From the NCBI GenBank assembly GCA_002309305.1, contig DBWR01000063.1, positions 20,827-45,057 of the forward strand: a stretch of DNA of 24,231 bases. Reading direction: 5' to 3'. This document shows, piece by piece, positions 6,251 through 15,732 of this stretch (position 1 is its first letter; every line of letters starts with the position of its first letter). Position numbers and translations under genes: made by a program. The notes beneath the pieces were generated by a model, which was given only the letters and a program-made list of their open reading frames with translations, was not told the origin of the DNA and ran no database searches. This DNA is from Treponema sp. UBA1233. Its GTDB lineage: Bacteria; Spirochaetota; Spirochaetia; Treponematales; Treponemataceae.

Positions 6251-8437
6251 CTACTGGACTGTATATGTCACAATGTCGCGTGAATTTTCTGCCGTAACTT
6301 CAAGTGAATGGACGCCCCGCTCAAGAGGAATGTCCCATTCAAGTATTCCCTGAACGCTGCCTACATAATTGCCGTCATAAAACAAAGTCGTTACAGCCGA
6401 ACCTCCTCCAACCGCCAGAACATGGAGCATCTGTGATTCCTTTGGCAAAAGCGGGTCATAGACAAACGACGCCTTGTTTCTGGGGAATCGGATTTCCACA
6501 TCAGCCTTTTCACCCGAAATGCTTCCCGCGTAGTTCCTTCCATTGGACCAGTGCTGGTATTCGCTTGGATAGGAGATGGCCACCCTGCCGTTTACAGAAT
6601 AATGCCAGTTGCATGTTGTATTCCAGGGCAAATCTTCATTTGAATTCTTTACGACATATTCGCTGATTTTTGACGGACAGCTTGGACAAGGCTTCATCCC
6701 GGACAGGGCACACACCTGCCTCTTTTCGTACAGCTCGGGTTCAAGAAATTCCAGGGCACCGTAGCGTTCTGTAAGCTCATCCAGAATCTGCCGTACCACA
6801 GAAGCCGGAATGCTGCTTCCGGTTTGCCGCACGACAGTTTCTCCCTCGTAGTTTCCCATCCACACTCCTGCAGTATATTCGGAGGTAGAACCCAAGGCAA
6901 TGATGTTCTGGAATTGATTGGAAGTTCCGGTCTTGAAGATGCAGGGATATTTTGTATCAAAAACCTGTGCATTTCCAAAGCCAAGGGAACGTGCATTTTT
7001 GTCGCTCAAAATCGAGCAGATGATTCTTGCCGTGTCAGAGGAATAGACTTTGTTCAGCCTTGCCTTTTCATCAGTCTTGAGGAATGAAGTATCCTCTATC
7101 AGCTGACCGTCATTGGTAAAGACCGAAAAGCCACGTACCATTTCGTACAGGGTCACCTCTCCGGCACCAAGGGCAAGCGACAGTCCCATAGAATCGCGCT
7201 TTCCTGACAGAGACTCAAATCCCAGCATGTCCAGGCGCTCCAGATAGTTTTCCATTCCCACGTTGTACAAAAGATACACGGCAGGAACATTCAGACTTGA
7301 AGCAAGGGCATTACGGAACAAAACCGGACCGTTAAACATGTTGTTGAAATTGAGCGGAACATAAACACCCTCTCCGCCAAAATCCATCTGAATGTCAGGC
7401 AAAACGGAACTTGGAGAAAAACCGCTTTCCAAAGCAAGGGCATACAGGAACGGCTTCATGGAACTTCCGGGCTGATTCTTTACAAGCACACCGTCAATCT
7501 GCCCCGAATGCTCGGCATCGTCAAAAGAAGCGTTACCGACCCAGACGACAATTTCTCCGGTATGATTGTTAATGACAAAGGCGGCACCGTTGTGAACACG
7601 GGCTTCCTTGTATTCAGAAAGTTTAGCCTGAATCAGTTTTTCAACTTTAGTATTCAAATCCAAATCCACAGAAAGGGTTACTTCCGGTGGAATGGCCTGA
7701 TTTTTTTTCTTATACTTTGAGACAACCTGCAGTATGAAATGCGGGCACTGCGTCTTGTAGTCATAGGTTTTGGATGGAGCATATTCCGAAGGCCTGCGTG
7801 GGATCTTTACGATGGATTCCATCTGGTCTTTGGTCAGCTTATCCGGCTCCACACCATAAAATGACCTTGCGGCCGAACCGACTCCTTCAACCTGAAAACC
7901 AAAGGGAACATTGTTCAGATAGAGCTCCAGAATCTGCTTCTTGCTCATCTTTGCCTCAAACGAAAACGCCCGGAACATCTCGCGGATTTTGGTCTTAATG
8001 CCGACTTCTTCCTGACGAGGGTGAACCATGCGTACAAGCTGCATCGTAATTGTTGACGCACCGCTTACAACATGACCCGCCTTTTTATTCTGCCACCACG
8101 CCCTGATTACCGACAGAAAATCGACACCGGGATGATGGTAAAAGTGAGCGTCTTCTTCGCTTACAAAGAGTTCAACAAGTTCCTTTGGGATTGAATCGAT
8201 TGGATAGTACTCACGCCTAAGGCCTTCTTCCAAAGGCATGACATGCAGCAGCATCCCTTCCCGATCGTAAAACCGGGTGGAATACTGATGCGTCTTGAAT
8301 GCCTCCAGTTCTGGATCCGGCCACTTGACCATGACAATATGCCATACAAGGGCAAGCGCCGCCAAAACCAGAATTACGATTATGGTAACGGTAAGTTTGC
8401 GACCAGGGCTTTTTACGGCCGCCTGTCTTTTTTTCAT
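6251..8437 (-). CDS. pbpC: Penicillin-binding protein 1C (bifunctional peptidoglycan synthase)
   Basis: This 728-residue class A penicillin-binding protein has an N-terminal membrane anchor at about 14-37. A GT51 glycosyltransferase domain follows, with SEEDAHFYHHPGVD (93-106, probable catalytic E95) and GASTITMQLVRM (126-137). The transpeptidase domain has S325-x-x-K328 (GSSMKPF), S381-L-N383 and K502-T-G504. The last part (about 570-728), including C576, C584, C587 and C609, matches the C-terminal domain typical of PBP1C. It would polymerise and perhaps crosslink peptidoglycan in the periplasm. Its ATG overlaps the stop codon of the alpha-2-macroglobulin gene (ATGA), matching the yfhM-pbpC pairing known from E. 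coli. No good Shine-Dalgarno site is seen, so translation is probably coupled. Confidence 0.93.
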   Translation of the reverse strand: MKKRQAAVKSPGRKLTVTIIVILVLAALALVWHIVMVKWPDPELEAFKTHQYSTRFYDREGMLLHVMPLEEGLRREYYPIDSIPKELVELFVSEEDAHFYHHPGVDFLSVIRAWWQNKKAGHVVSGASTITMQLVRMVHPRQEEVGIKTKIREMFRAFSFEAKMSKKQILELYLNNVPFGFQVEGVGSAARSFYGVEPDKLTKDQMESIVKIPRRPSEYAPSKTYDYKTQCPHFILQVVSKYKKKNQAIPPEVTLSVDLDLNTKVEKLIQAKLSEYKEARVHNGAAFVINNHTGEIVVWVGNASFDDAEHSGQIDGVLVKNQPGSSMKPFLYALALESGFSPSSVLPDIQMDFGGEGVYVPLNFNNMFNGPVLFRNALASSLNVPAVYLLYNVGMENYLERLDMLGFESLSGKRDSMGLSLALGAGEVTLYEMVRGFSVFTNDGQLIEDTSFLKTDEKARLNKVYSSDTARIICSILSDKNARSLGFGNAQVFDTKYPCIFKTGTSNQFQNIIALGSTSEYTAGVWMGNYEGETVVRQTGSSIPASVVRQILDELTERYGALEFLEPELYEKRQVCALSGMKPCPSCPSKISEYVVKNSNEDLPWNTTCNWHYSVNGRVAISYPSEYQHWSNGRNYAGSISGEKADVEIRFPRNKASFVYDPLLPKESQMLHVLAVGGGSAVTTLFYDGNYVGSVQGILEWDIPLERGVHSLEVTAENSRDIVTYTVQ

Positions 8438-11400
8438 TCTATCGTCCAGACTTTACCGTTGCTTCTACCGAATATTTCTTCCTGATACATACATTCCGCA
8501 GTACTGCACGGGGTGTTGAATGTACCCTTTCTTGTAGCACGGAACATGAACTCTACCTTTTGGCTTCCACGCGGGAAGTAATCCCAGAAGTACTGGACCT
8601 CGCTGTCGTAGATGCCCTGATAAGAAAGTCCCCAGTTGTAGTTCCTCCAGTAGCTTTCCCAGCTGTCATCGTCTTCTTCCTCACCTGCCACCTTTGGCTG
8701 TGTTCCGGTTGTGACAAATGCGGCGTTCAGGACTTCAGCACCAGCAGGAATTGGGGCACGGACCGCAACATATTCGCGGTTTCTTGTTGAAGAAATGTAC
8801 ACACGCTCACGGTAGATGTTGCCAGCCACAAGCTTGTCGCCTGAAACAACCTCTCCGGTCTTTACGTCGGTAATCTCGGTAAAGATACAGAGGCCTTCAT
8901 CCCTTGCATACTGTCTTGCAGCAGGAATTGCATACTTCATGGATGCAGTGTAATAGAGCGTACCCTGTCCGTTCTTGTTGAATTCCAGGTTCAGCTCCTT
9001 GTCGCGCGGCATGTCCTTTATCGGATCCTCGCTGAATGCAACCGTTTTGTCCACAGCCTTTGCGGCAACACCCTTGAATGAACCCTCACTCAGTTTCTTG
9101 CCGTTAAGCAAAACTTCCGCCGTGAAATCAAGATTGGTAAGGTCATTGGCACGAATATATTCATCCATTGAAATCAGTACGCGTGTCGTAGCGGCAGTTG
9201 AATACCAGTATCCCCTGTTGGCCTTCTGGAGGTTCAGCAGCTCAAATACAAGATGCTGGTTTGTCTTGTCCGTATGTGCCAGACGGCTGTAGAGCTGGAG
9301 TGCAAGTGCGAATTTTTCAGACTGATCATAGTAGAACGACCAGTAGCCGTTGAACTGTGGCTCTGCAATTTCCGCTCCCTGCGTAGAAAGCTTGATGTGG
9401 CTCTTAACCTTGTTCAATGCATTCTTTGCCTTGCTGGTCATGCCAAGATTGTCATAGGTAAGTCCGCACAAAGCCAGGGTAGAAACATCCAGGTTATTGT
9501 TTTCCTTGATAAGGTTGTCAATAACAGACTCGTCTATGTCTGAAGTAAGCAGTGATGCTGAATACAGAGAGTGGATTCCGTCATAGGCATACCATGAATA
9601 ATCACCTGCCATCCTCAAACGGTCGTATCCGTCCTTTCTGAGATAATTTGCAAGGCGGTCCACATCGATTTCGCTTGGAATTGTGAATCCCTTCTTCTTT
9701 GCGATTCCGATTATTTCTCCAATGCGTGATGTTACATATGCACTGTCATATACTCCGCCCGGCCAGTATGGGAATCCTCCGTTGGAAAGCTGACTGCTGG
9801 ACCAGTTTTTGAGCTCCTGTTCAACCACAGCCTTAACATTCACAACCTCAGACTTCAAGCCAAATGCATCAATGTATTCACCGAATGCGACAAGAGGCAG
9901 AATTGCGGCTGACCTCTGTTCAAGACAACCGTATGGATAATGGAATACATAACGTACGGCCTCTCCAAGCACACCAATGCGTGTCGGGTCAAGCTGAACA
10001 TAAAGGCTTCCCATGTTGTCCTCGGCATCACCCGGAAGAATCAGCTTTTCTCCACCGCTAGCCTGCTTTTCGTCACGGCCAACCTCTCCTACCGTCGCAA
10101 CCGTCTCGTAAATGTACGGCTTTTCAATTTCAAGCGGCATGAGTATCTTTTCGTTAACGACATCGGACTTGACTATATATTCAACCGTAATCCATCCAGG
10201 ATCGTCACCCTTTATCGTAAAGTACAGCGGCTTTGTGCTCTGGGCAGGAACCGAAATGGTTTTTGTGGTCTTGTCCTGCAAAGATGCTTTTCCAGGAAGC
10301 TTCTGCACTTCATATGGATTCTGGGTCACACCGGTTTTTTCAATTCCGCTGTAGAGGTTCATCGTAATCGTTACGTTGTGGGCTGTTCCCTCCAGGTTGG
10401 AAAGTGTTGCACCGATTTCGCTCACATCACCCAGACGCAGCTTTCTTGGCATTACGGTCCTTACAGAAACAGGATTTGCAACAGACATTTCATCTTCTGT
10501 AAGTGAGAAGTTGTTTCCGCTTACACCAACCGCAGTTATCCTGTATGCGGTAAGTGAATCCGGGAGTGTAAACGTATACTGTGCGTCTCCGTTCTTATCC
10601 GTAATCAATGCGGGCACAAACAAGGCAGTAGGATCAAAGTTCTTGCGTTCCTGCATCTTTTCGTCCGAGTCACCACCGACAAGATTGTTGCTGGTATAGG
10701 TTATCGGGTCCATAAGCAGCGAACGGCTGTCTCCACCACGCACGCAAATCGGGAAATACCATTTATCATAGAAATATGAAACAGGATCCGGAACATGATA
10801 GTTGATCAAATCGATTACACCGCGGTCAACAGCCATGAGGGTTACTTCCGCATTGGAAACCGCACCGTTCTTGTTTGATGCATGAATCTTGATGGTCGCC
10901 TTTTCACCTGGCTTGTACAGGGCCTTGTCAGTCTTTACTTCTATATTAAAGCGCCTTGTTTCCGTGCTTACATTTAATGCCGTTACACCGAAGTATCCCT
11001 TTGGTTTTCCCATGTCCACAGAATTGTAGTCTGCGGCAGGAGCTTCGGTTCGTGTTGAATATGATGCAACCGAAACGTACATGATTGGAACATAGTTTTC
11101 CTTGATGTCAAATTCAAGTACGGTCGTCGGCTCGTTAATCACACGCACTTCCTGAGAAAGAATGCCTTCGCGTTCAACTGTAATCAGGTAGCGTCCCTTT
11201 GGAAGAGGACTCTGCATCAAAAGCTGGGCCTTGTCCCCAACCTCGTATTCATCCTTGTCCGGAGTAAGCTCGATTTCCTCTGAGTTATAGCGAGAGAACC
11301 ACGTCCAGTCACTTCCAGTCACATACTGATGGCGTTCTGTGATGATTTCATTTCCGGATGCGTCCTCTGTGCTGATGCGGATGATATATGCGCCACCCTT

Positions 11401-14271
11401 TGGAGGAGTTACGCTGAATTCCGTGGCCTTAGATGTTCCGGAAAGATTTATAGTCTGCTCCGACTCAGTTATCATTGAGCGCTGGTAACGTGAAGTAAGC
11501 TCTCCGTTCCATGACAGCTGCTGAACTTCCTTCCATTCTTCGCGCAGGAGTTCAACCTTCATCTTTTTATTTGAAGGCAGATCATTTGATTCGGGATTGC
11601 TTCCGTCCGGAGTTACACAGACATAATCATATTTAAGCGGATTGCCCTTCTTTGGGAATCCCGAAACATTTTTTGCCTGGCTGAGACCAAGATAGAATTT
11701 TGCCGGATGCACGACAGCCGATGCAGAAGAAGAAATTGTCTGGTTTCCGGAATCAGAAACAGATGCTTCCATGCGGTAGCGGTATGCCATGCCCTTTAGT
11801 TTTTCACCGCCGGTCTTTACGTTTACCGATGCCTTACCGTCTGCCGAAAGCCTGCCGGAATCAGAATCAAGGGAAGTCGTTCCGTCGTATCCCTGTACCG
11901 GACCAAAGCTGTATTTTTCAAATGCAACACCCGGTGCCCTGAATCCCTGTGGAGAACGAGTCCAGTATGAGTCATAAGTTGAATCACCCATGCTGCCACC
12001 GCCAAGATACTGGGCCGCAATGCTGGCAGAAAGAGTGTCTCCTGAATAATATGTCATGTCTGCAATTGAAGAATTAACCTCAAAACGCAGCCTTTCAAAG
12101 AACTGAATCTGAACATAAAGTGATTCGTTTACGTTTCCACGCCTGTATTTTAGGCAGTATGTACCAGGTTCAATATCATCAGGAATCTTGAACTGCCCCC
12201 AACCAGTACCGTTTGCAGTAGTCCTGTCGTCCTTTGTTGCAATGACAGTTGAATCCCAAGAACCGTCCGTAAGCTGAATGGTATAGTTGCCCTGATACGG
12301 ACTGTATTCACCAAGCTTCAGTCTGCGGTCAATAATCCTGAACGTCATCGTTTCGCCGGGTTTGTAAAGTCCGCGGTCGGTAAAGATAAAGACGATTCCT
12401 TCCTCGTCTTCGGCATAACCAGGAGAGCTGACACGATCAACAGAAGATGCCCACATGTTGTGGCTTGTAGGATTGAAGATTGCACTGTCATCAGCTGTCT
12501 TTGCCTGAATGTAGATGTAGTCGTTCTTACCGGAAGCAAATGTTCCTGCCGGCAGATTTACAACCGCAAGTCCGCTTGAATCCGTACGGCCTTCTGCAAT
12601 GGCATTGTCGGCATTAGATTCCAGAACAACATCCCTTGAGCTTACATTCCATGACATCTTCCTTACGCTTACTGTTGCATTTGGAACCGGCTCTCCAGTC
12701 TTCAAGCTGGTAACAAGAACAACAGCCTTGTTGTAGCCGTAACGCACGGTCATACCCAAATCGGTAACCTGGATAATCTGCTCATTCTTATAGTGGGAAA
12801 TTTCAGAAACCATTTCTTCGGTGCGCCAGTTCTTGTAGCGGTATTCATAGAGAACATCAGCATTAAACGCAAGGGCACCATGATACTGTCCCGAACCCGC
12901 CTTTTCCAGATACGGATCCAAGTCTACGGTCTTTACGATTTTTGTGTTTTCAGGATACCCTGAATCAATTTTTTCCTCATAAAAGGCCTTGGAACTGCTT
13001 GAACCGTTGGCATTTGTCAGCGGAGTAATTGTAAATCCGGAACCTTCCTTTACGTTCTGGAATGCAAATGCAAGCCTTGGAGCAAACTGGGCTTCAAGCA
13101 TGTTCATGCCGGAATTCTTGAAATTGGCATAACTTGCAGCCTTTGGAACCTTTATTGTAAGGGATTCCTTTTCGGTAATCTTTCTTCCATAAATATCCTC
13201 TACTCCAGGTTCAAGATTCAGAGTATATGTTGAATCGTATTTTACAGGAAGACTATGGATGATGAGGTTCTTTCCCCTAAGGGCAATGTTCTTTTCTGTA
13301 ATAGTAGCTCCCAGGCTTGAACTTACCAGAGAGGCAATCTTTTTTTCCTGTCCGGATTTAAGGATTGCGGTATAGTGGAATTCAACCGGGTTGGTATATT
13401 CAGAATAGTAGGTATCGTCACTTGTGTATGACCTTAACTTGAATGGCTTGAGCGTGTGGAACTGCATCTGCTGGGACTCTGGTGTCGGATAGCAGCCTTC
13501 GTCGGAAGAAGAACCCTCTGGGAGTTCAACAATCAAATCCACGTCGGCATCTGGGGCAGAATCAAGAGTCAGGCGCACAAGGTTCGGTGAATAATCTGAA
13601 TCTTCGTCATTCGGCGGAGTTTCCAGTTTTGCTGAACATGAGAAGGTCTTTGAGCCGGCAGATATCTTGAGCTGTGTCTTGATATGGTCGGGATTTACTG
13701 GCGCGTTGAATGCAAGGACAATGTCGCGGGCCTGTTCAGGAGGTACACTTTCGGTATCCACGTAATTGCCTTTTTGAACTTCTCCATAACCCGGGATGAT
13801 TGCTGTCATCTTGAGCGGTTCAGTATGGAATTTGTATTCAAGATTACCGGTAATTGCTTTTCCAAAAGCTGACTGAATGTCAGGGGCAACCTTTACCGTA
13901 TATTCCTTTTGCGGAATGATTGGGTCGCTGGCTTCAAAACTCAAAAGAGAAGTACCGTACCAGCGGAAAACACCCTTGATTTCCGGTTCAATCGTCACAT
14001 AGGGAGACTTATCCGACGGATCTCCCAGTTTCTGCAGGGCAATGACAGGCTCTGAGAACTGAATCTGAATGGAAGGATATTTCACATTCGAAGGAAGCTC
14101 TTCTCCGGGAAGAAAGTCTATGACCTCGAACACTTCCGATGCAGATTTTTCACTTGGCGGAATGGAAGCCTTGAGTGCATCCACCTTGTTGGCGGAACCA
14201 CCGCATCCTGTCAAAAGAGAAACAAAAGATGCAAAAACAAATAATGGTAAAAATTTGAAAACATTTTTCAT
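8434..14271 (-). CDS. Bacterial alpha-2-macroglobulin family lipoprotein with thioester motif
   Basis: This very large lipoprotein (1945 residues) has a lipobox LLTGC with C23 lipidated. The N-terminal half contains Ig-like and macroglobulin repeats. The MG2-type block FIFTDRGLYKPGETMTF is near residue 628 and the A2M block LMAVDRGVIDL near 1144. The thioester motif C1449-L-E-Q1452 is intact in HYPYGCLEQRSA, followed by the helical thioester domain. In family members the Cys-Gln thioester traps attacking proteases covalently. Periplasmic A2M with PBP1C is thought to guard the envelope once it is breached. At 1945 residues it is longer than E. coli YfhM (about 1650), the excess apparently lying in N-terminal domains. 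GAGG precedes the ATG by 9 nt. It overlaps pbpC by 4 bp and begins 87 bp after the RluA-type gene. Confidence 0.95.
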   Translation of the reverse strand: MKNVFKFLPLFVFASFVSLLTGCGGSANKVDALKASIPPSEKSASEVFEVIDFLPGEELPSNVKYPSIQIQFSEPVIALQKLGDPSDKSPYVTIEPEIKGVFRWYGTSLLSFEASDPIIPQKEYTVKVAPDIQSAFGKAITGNLEYKFHTEPLKMTAIIPGYGEVQKGNYVDTESVPPEQARDIVLAFNAPVNPDHIKTQLKISAGSKTFSCSAKLETPPNDEDSDYSPNLVRLTLDSAPDADVDLIVELPEGSSSDEGCYPTPESQQMQFHTLKPFKLRSYTSDDTYYSEYTNPVEFHYTAILKSGQEKKIASLVSSSLGATITEKNIALRGKNLIIHSLPVKYDSTYTLNLEPGVEDIYGRKITEKESLTIKVPKAASYANFKNSGMNMLEAQFAPRLAFAFQNVKEGSGFTITPLTNANGSSSSKAFYEEKIDSGYPENTKIVKTVDLDPYLEKAGSGQYHGALAFNADVLYEYRYKNWRTEEMVSEISHYKNEQIIQVTDLGMTVRYGYNKAVVLVTSLKTGEPVPNATVSVRKMSWNVSSRDVVLESNADNAIAEGRTDSSGLAVVNLPAGTFASGKNDYIYIQAKTADDSAIFNPTSHNMWASSVDRVSSPGYAEDEEGIVFIFTDRGLYKPGETMTFRIIDRRLKLGEYSPYQGNYTIQLTDGSWDSTVIATKDDRTTANGTGWGQFKIPDDIEPGTYCLKYRRGNVNESLYVQIQFFERLRFEVNSSIADMTYYSGDTLSASIAAQYLGGGSMGDSTYDSYWTRSPQGFRAPGVAFEKYSFGPVQGYDGTTSLDSDSGRLSADGKASVNVKTGGEKLKGMAYRYRMEASVSDSGNQTISSSASAVVHPAKFYLGLSQAKNVSGFPKKGNPLKYDYVCVTPDGSNPESNDLPSNKKMKVELLREEWKEVQQLSWNGELTSRYQRSMITESEQTINLSGTSKATEFSVTPPKGGAYIIRISTEDASGNEIITERHQYVTGSDWTWFSRYNSEEIELTPDKDEYEVGDKAQLLMQSPLPKGRYLITVEREGILSQEVRVINEPTTVLEFDIKENYVPIMYVSVASYSTRTEAPAADYNSVDMGKPKGYFGVTALNVSTETRRFNIEVKTDKALYKPGEKATIKIHASNKNGAVSNAEVTLMAVDRGVIDLINYHVPDPVSYFYDKWYFPICVRGGDSRSLLMDPITYTSNNLVGGDSDEKMQERKNFDPTALFVPALITDKNGDAQYTFTLPDSLTAYRITAVGVSGNNFSLTEDEMSVANPVSVRTVMPRKLRLGDVSEIGATLSNLEGTAHNVTITMNLYSGIEKTGVTQNPYEVQKLPGKASLQDKTTKTISVPAQSTKPLYFTIKGDDPGWITVEYIVKSDVVNEKILMPLEIEKPYIYETVATVGEVGRDEKQASGGEKLILPGDAEDNMGSLYVQLDPTRIGVLGEAVRYVFHYPYGCLEQRSAAILPLVAFGEYIDAFGLKSEVVNVKAVVEQELKNWSSSQLSNGGFPYWPGGVYDSAYVTSRIGEIIGIAKKKGFTIPSEIDVDRLANYLRKDGYDRLRMAGDYSWYAYDGIHSLYSASLLTSDIDESVIDNLIKENNNLDVSTLALCGLTYDNLGMTSKAKNALNKVKSHIKLSTQGAEIAEPQFNGYWSFYYDQSEKFALALQLYSRLAHTDKTNQHLVFELLNLQKANRGYWYSTAATTRVLISMDEYIRANDLTNLDFTAEVLLNGKKLSEGSFKGVAAKAVDKTVAFSEDPIKDMPRDKELNLEFNKNGQGTLYYTASMKYAIPAARQYARDEGLCIFTEITDVKTGEVVSGDKLVAGNIYRERVYISSTRNREYVAVRAPIPAGAEVLNAAFVTTGTQPKVAGEEEDDDSWESYWRNYNWGLSYQGIYDSEVQYFWDYFPRGSQKVEFMFRATRKGTFNTPCSTAECMYQEEIFGRSNGKVWTIE
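9916..9927 (-). other. Thioester motif CLEQ codons in the alpha-2-macroglobulin
   Basis: Read on the minus strand, the codons TGT CTT GAA CAG encode Cys1449-Leu-Glu-Gln1452. This is the canonical CxEQ motif that forms the internal thioester, and some bacterial homologues lack it. Confidence 0.9.
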
Positions 14272-14358
14272 AAAAAAGTACCTCTATTATAATTTTAGTG
14301 CGTTAGATGGAAAAAATCAACATATCCCAGGATAAATCTCAAATTCAGATGCCTGACC

Positions 14359-15285
14359 TTATCCCCTGAAATTCTTTCCGCGTTCGATAAAATCCATGGA
14401 CCTTAGTTTTTTGCCGGAAATAATCTTTGGTTCCTGCTCTTTTTTGCTTTCGTCTGATTTTGACTTTTCCTTTCTGTATGCCTGCCGTTCAAGTTCCCAG
14501 ATTGGAGTGGCGGGGTGTTCGTCTCCCTTTTTTACATATTCAAGCCATGACTCATCCTCGGGTTCCTCAAACTTCATGTATTCACCTGTCACAGGATGAA
14601 CAAATGCCAGGGTTCGTGCGTGGAGTGCCAGCCGGTGGAATGGATCGGTGTGGGCGCGGTAATTTTCGTCACCAGCAAGAGGATATCCCTTGGACGCAAG
14701 ATGTGCGCGGATCTGGTTTTTCTTTCCGGTATCGAGCTCAAGCTCAAAAAGCGAATGGGTTTTTCCGCGGTACAGGATTTTGTAATGTGTGCGTGCGGGA
14801 ACAGTCTTTACATTTTTATATTCTTTTTTTGGAACATACCCCACATGAAATGCATTTTGTGCAAGATCATCATCGATAAGACCCTCGTCATCAAGGGCAT
14901 GCTTTGGGTTGCGTGGATTTTCGGCAACTGCGTGATACAGCCGTTCCTTTACCATGGTATGCCAGCTGTCCATCACCTTTTTTTGAACAGATTCATTGAG
15001 TGCAAACATCATCACACCAGAAGTATCCCTGTCCAAACGGTGAACGACAAAGGGCCTGTGGGATGAAGTCCAGCTTCCGTTACTGCGCATGATTTTTTCA
15101 AGAAGATCAAGGGCCGTGCGGGATTTGCTTCCCGGATATGGCACCGAAAGCAAGCCTGTTGGTTTAAGGATTACAACGATGTCCCTGTCCTGAAATAGAA
15201 TCTTGATTTTCTCTTTTCCGTAATCGGCCTTATGCTCCCTCTTATATTGAGTGCTCGCCTTTACCCGATGAATCGTCTGAGCCAT
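14359..15285 (-). CDS. RluA-family RNA pseudouridine synthase
   Basis: This 308-residue cytoplasmic enzyme converts specific uridines in rRNA or tRNA to pseudouridine. The RluA core is clear: VILKPTGLLSVPYPGS (about 38-53), VVHRLDRDTSGVMMF (about 80-94, catalytic D85), and KKNQIRAHLASKGYPLAGDENY near residue 190. There is no N-terminal S4 domain. A charged Lys/Glu-rich C-terminal tail (about 255-308) is extra and probably disordered or RNA-binding. The target base cannot be deduced. The ATG at 15285 has AAGG with about 6-nt spacing. The start lies 44 nt inside the preceding membrane-protein gene, and no later ATG fits, so the overlap seems real. Confidence 0.9.
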   Translation of the reverse strand: MAQTIHRVKASTQYKREHKADYGKEKIKILFQDRDIVVILKPTGLLSVPYPGSKSRTALDLLEKIMRSNGSWTSSHRPFVVHRLDRDTSGVMMFALNESVQKKVMDSWHTMVKERLYHAVAENPRNPKHALDDEGLIDDDLAQNAFHVGYVPKKEYKNVKTVPARTHYKILYRGKTHSLFELELDTGKKNQIRAHLASKGYPLAGDENYRAHTDPFHRLALHARTLAFVHPVTGEYMKFEEPEDESWLEYVKKGDEHPATPIWELERQAYRKEKSKSDESKKEQEPKIISGKKLRSMDFIERGKNFRG

Positions 15286-15577
15286 TTTTAACCTTTAACA
15301 TTGAACAGAATACCGCAAACAAAACTACAAGCGCCACAAGATAGATGAAACATCCAATCTGAACCATGGACTTGGTCAGCTGTGAGCCGAACACAAGAGC
15401 CAAAAGTCCCATCACAAGAGTCATTGCACCAATTATATAGAAGACAACACTGCCCGGTTTGCTTATGGCAGATTTTTTGGATGCCGCAGATTTTGACAGA
15501 TAAACCGCAGCCGCACAAAAGAGAAGCCCCACCAGAATAAAAACAATACCGCCAGCGATAATAGAAGAAGTTTTCAT
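15242..15577 (-). CDS. Small three-segment membrane protein of unknown function
   Basis: This 111-residue protein starts at ATG 15577. A TTG 15 nt upstream is open, but neither start has a good ribosome site. Three hydrophobic segments are visible, roughly at residues 5-26, 44-66 and 72-93, followed by a short charged tail (KVKNGSDDSSGKGEHS). I do not recognise the family. A TATTAT hexamer (15584-15589) ends 6 nt before the ATG, so the mRNA may be leaderless. The last 44 nt overlap the RluA-type gene in another frame. Repeat copy A lies just upstream of the presumed promoter. Confidence 0.65.
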   Translation of the reverse strand: MKTSSIIAGGIVFILVGLLFCAAAVYLSKSAASKKSAISKPGSVVFYIIGAMTLVMGLLALVFGSQLTKSMVQIGCFIYLVALVVLFAVFCSMLKVKNGSDDSSGKGEHSI

Positions 15578-15583
15578 ATTCCA

Positions 15584-15589
15584 ATAATA
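15584..15589 (-). promoter_or_regulatory. -10-like hexamer placing +1 at the ATG of the small membrane protein
   Basis: The minus strand reads TATTAT followed by TGGAAT and the ATG at 15577, so transcription would begin at about the start codon. The -35 region (TGGAAT-like, 17-bp spacing) is weak. No standard Shine-Dalgarno site is present, only GGA 3 nt from the ATG. Confidence 0.4.
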
Positions 15590-15617
15590 CAACTTTGATT
15601 CTTTTTATTCCATAGGC

Positions 15618-15679
15618 AGAGTTTTGCTGTGTTTCACAAAGGGGAAATGGGGCCTTCGCGACCAAAGTAAAAGTCTTTA
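15618..15679. repeat. Nested palindromic intergenic repeat, copy A
   Basis: This is the diverged copy of a roughly 60-bp repeat. It begins AGAGTTTTGCT (15618-15628) and ends AGTAAAAGTCT (15666-15676), which matches the inverted terminus with two mismatches. The core contains CCTTCGCGACCAAAG, identical to copy B. The two copies are direct repeats about 56 bp apart. Confidence 0.8.
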
Positions 15680-15691
15680 GGCAACACTGAG

Positions 15692-15712
15692 ATTCCGGAT
15701 CAAGTCCGGAAT
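15692..15712. repeat. REP-like hairpin ATTCCGGA/TCCGGAAT between the two repeat copies
   Basis: An 8-bp perfect inverted repeat surrounds the 5-nt loop TCAAG and is followed by GACA. It resembles the short extragenic hairpins with a CCGG stem seen dispersed in many bacterial genomes. Without the genome, its copy number is unknown. Confidence 0.65.
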
Positions 15713-15732
15713 GACATTATTCAATTTCTTTC

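Noticed and set aside
9940..10506. 188-residue plus-strand open frame opposite the macroglobulin
   Set aside because: It is antisense to a confidently assigned gene, has no recognisable protein character and no ribosome site. It is a shadow of the codon pattern on the other strand.
14286..14291. TATAAT hexamer upstream of the alpha-2-macroglobulin gene as another leaderless promoter
   Set aside because: It ends 14 nt before the ATG and a GAGG ribosome site lies between them. Transcription from it would start after the GAGG, so the two signals conflict. I did not count it in the leaderless set.
14290..14365. GGATAA/TTATCC inverted repeat between the RluA-type gene and the macroglobulin
   Set aside because: The stem is six bp with a loop of over 20 nt and no U-tract, too weak to call a terminator or riboswitch.
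14427..15066. Plus-strand open frames of 150-156 residues opposite the pseudouridine synthase
   Set aside because: They are antisense shadows of a conserved RluA-family gene and lack family features.
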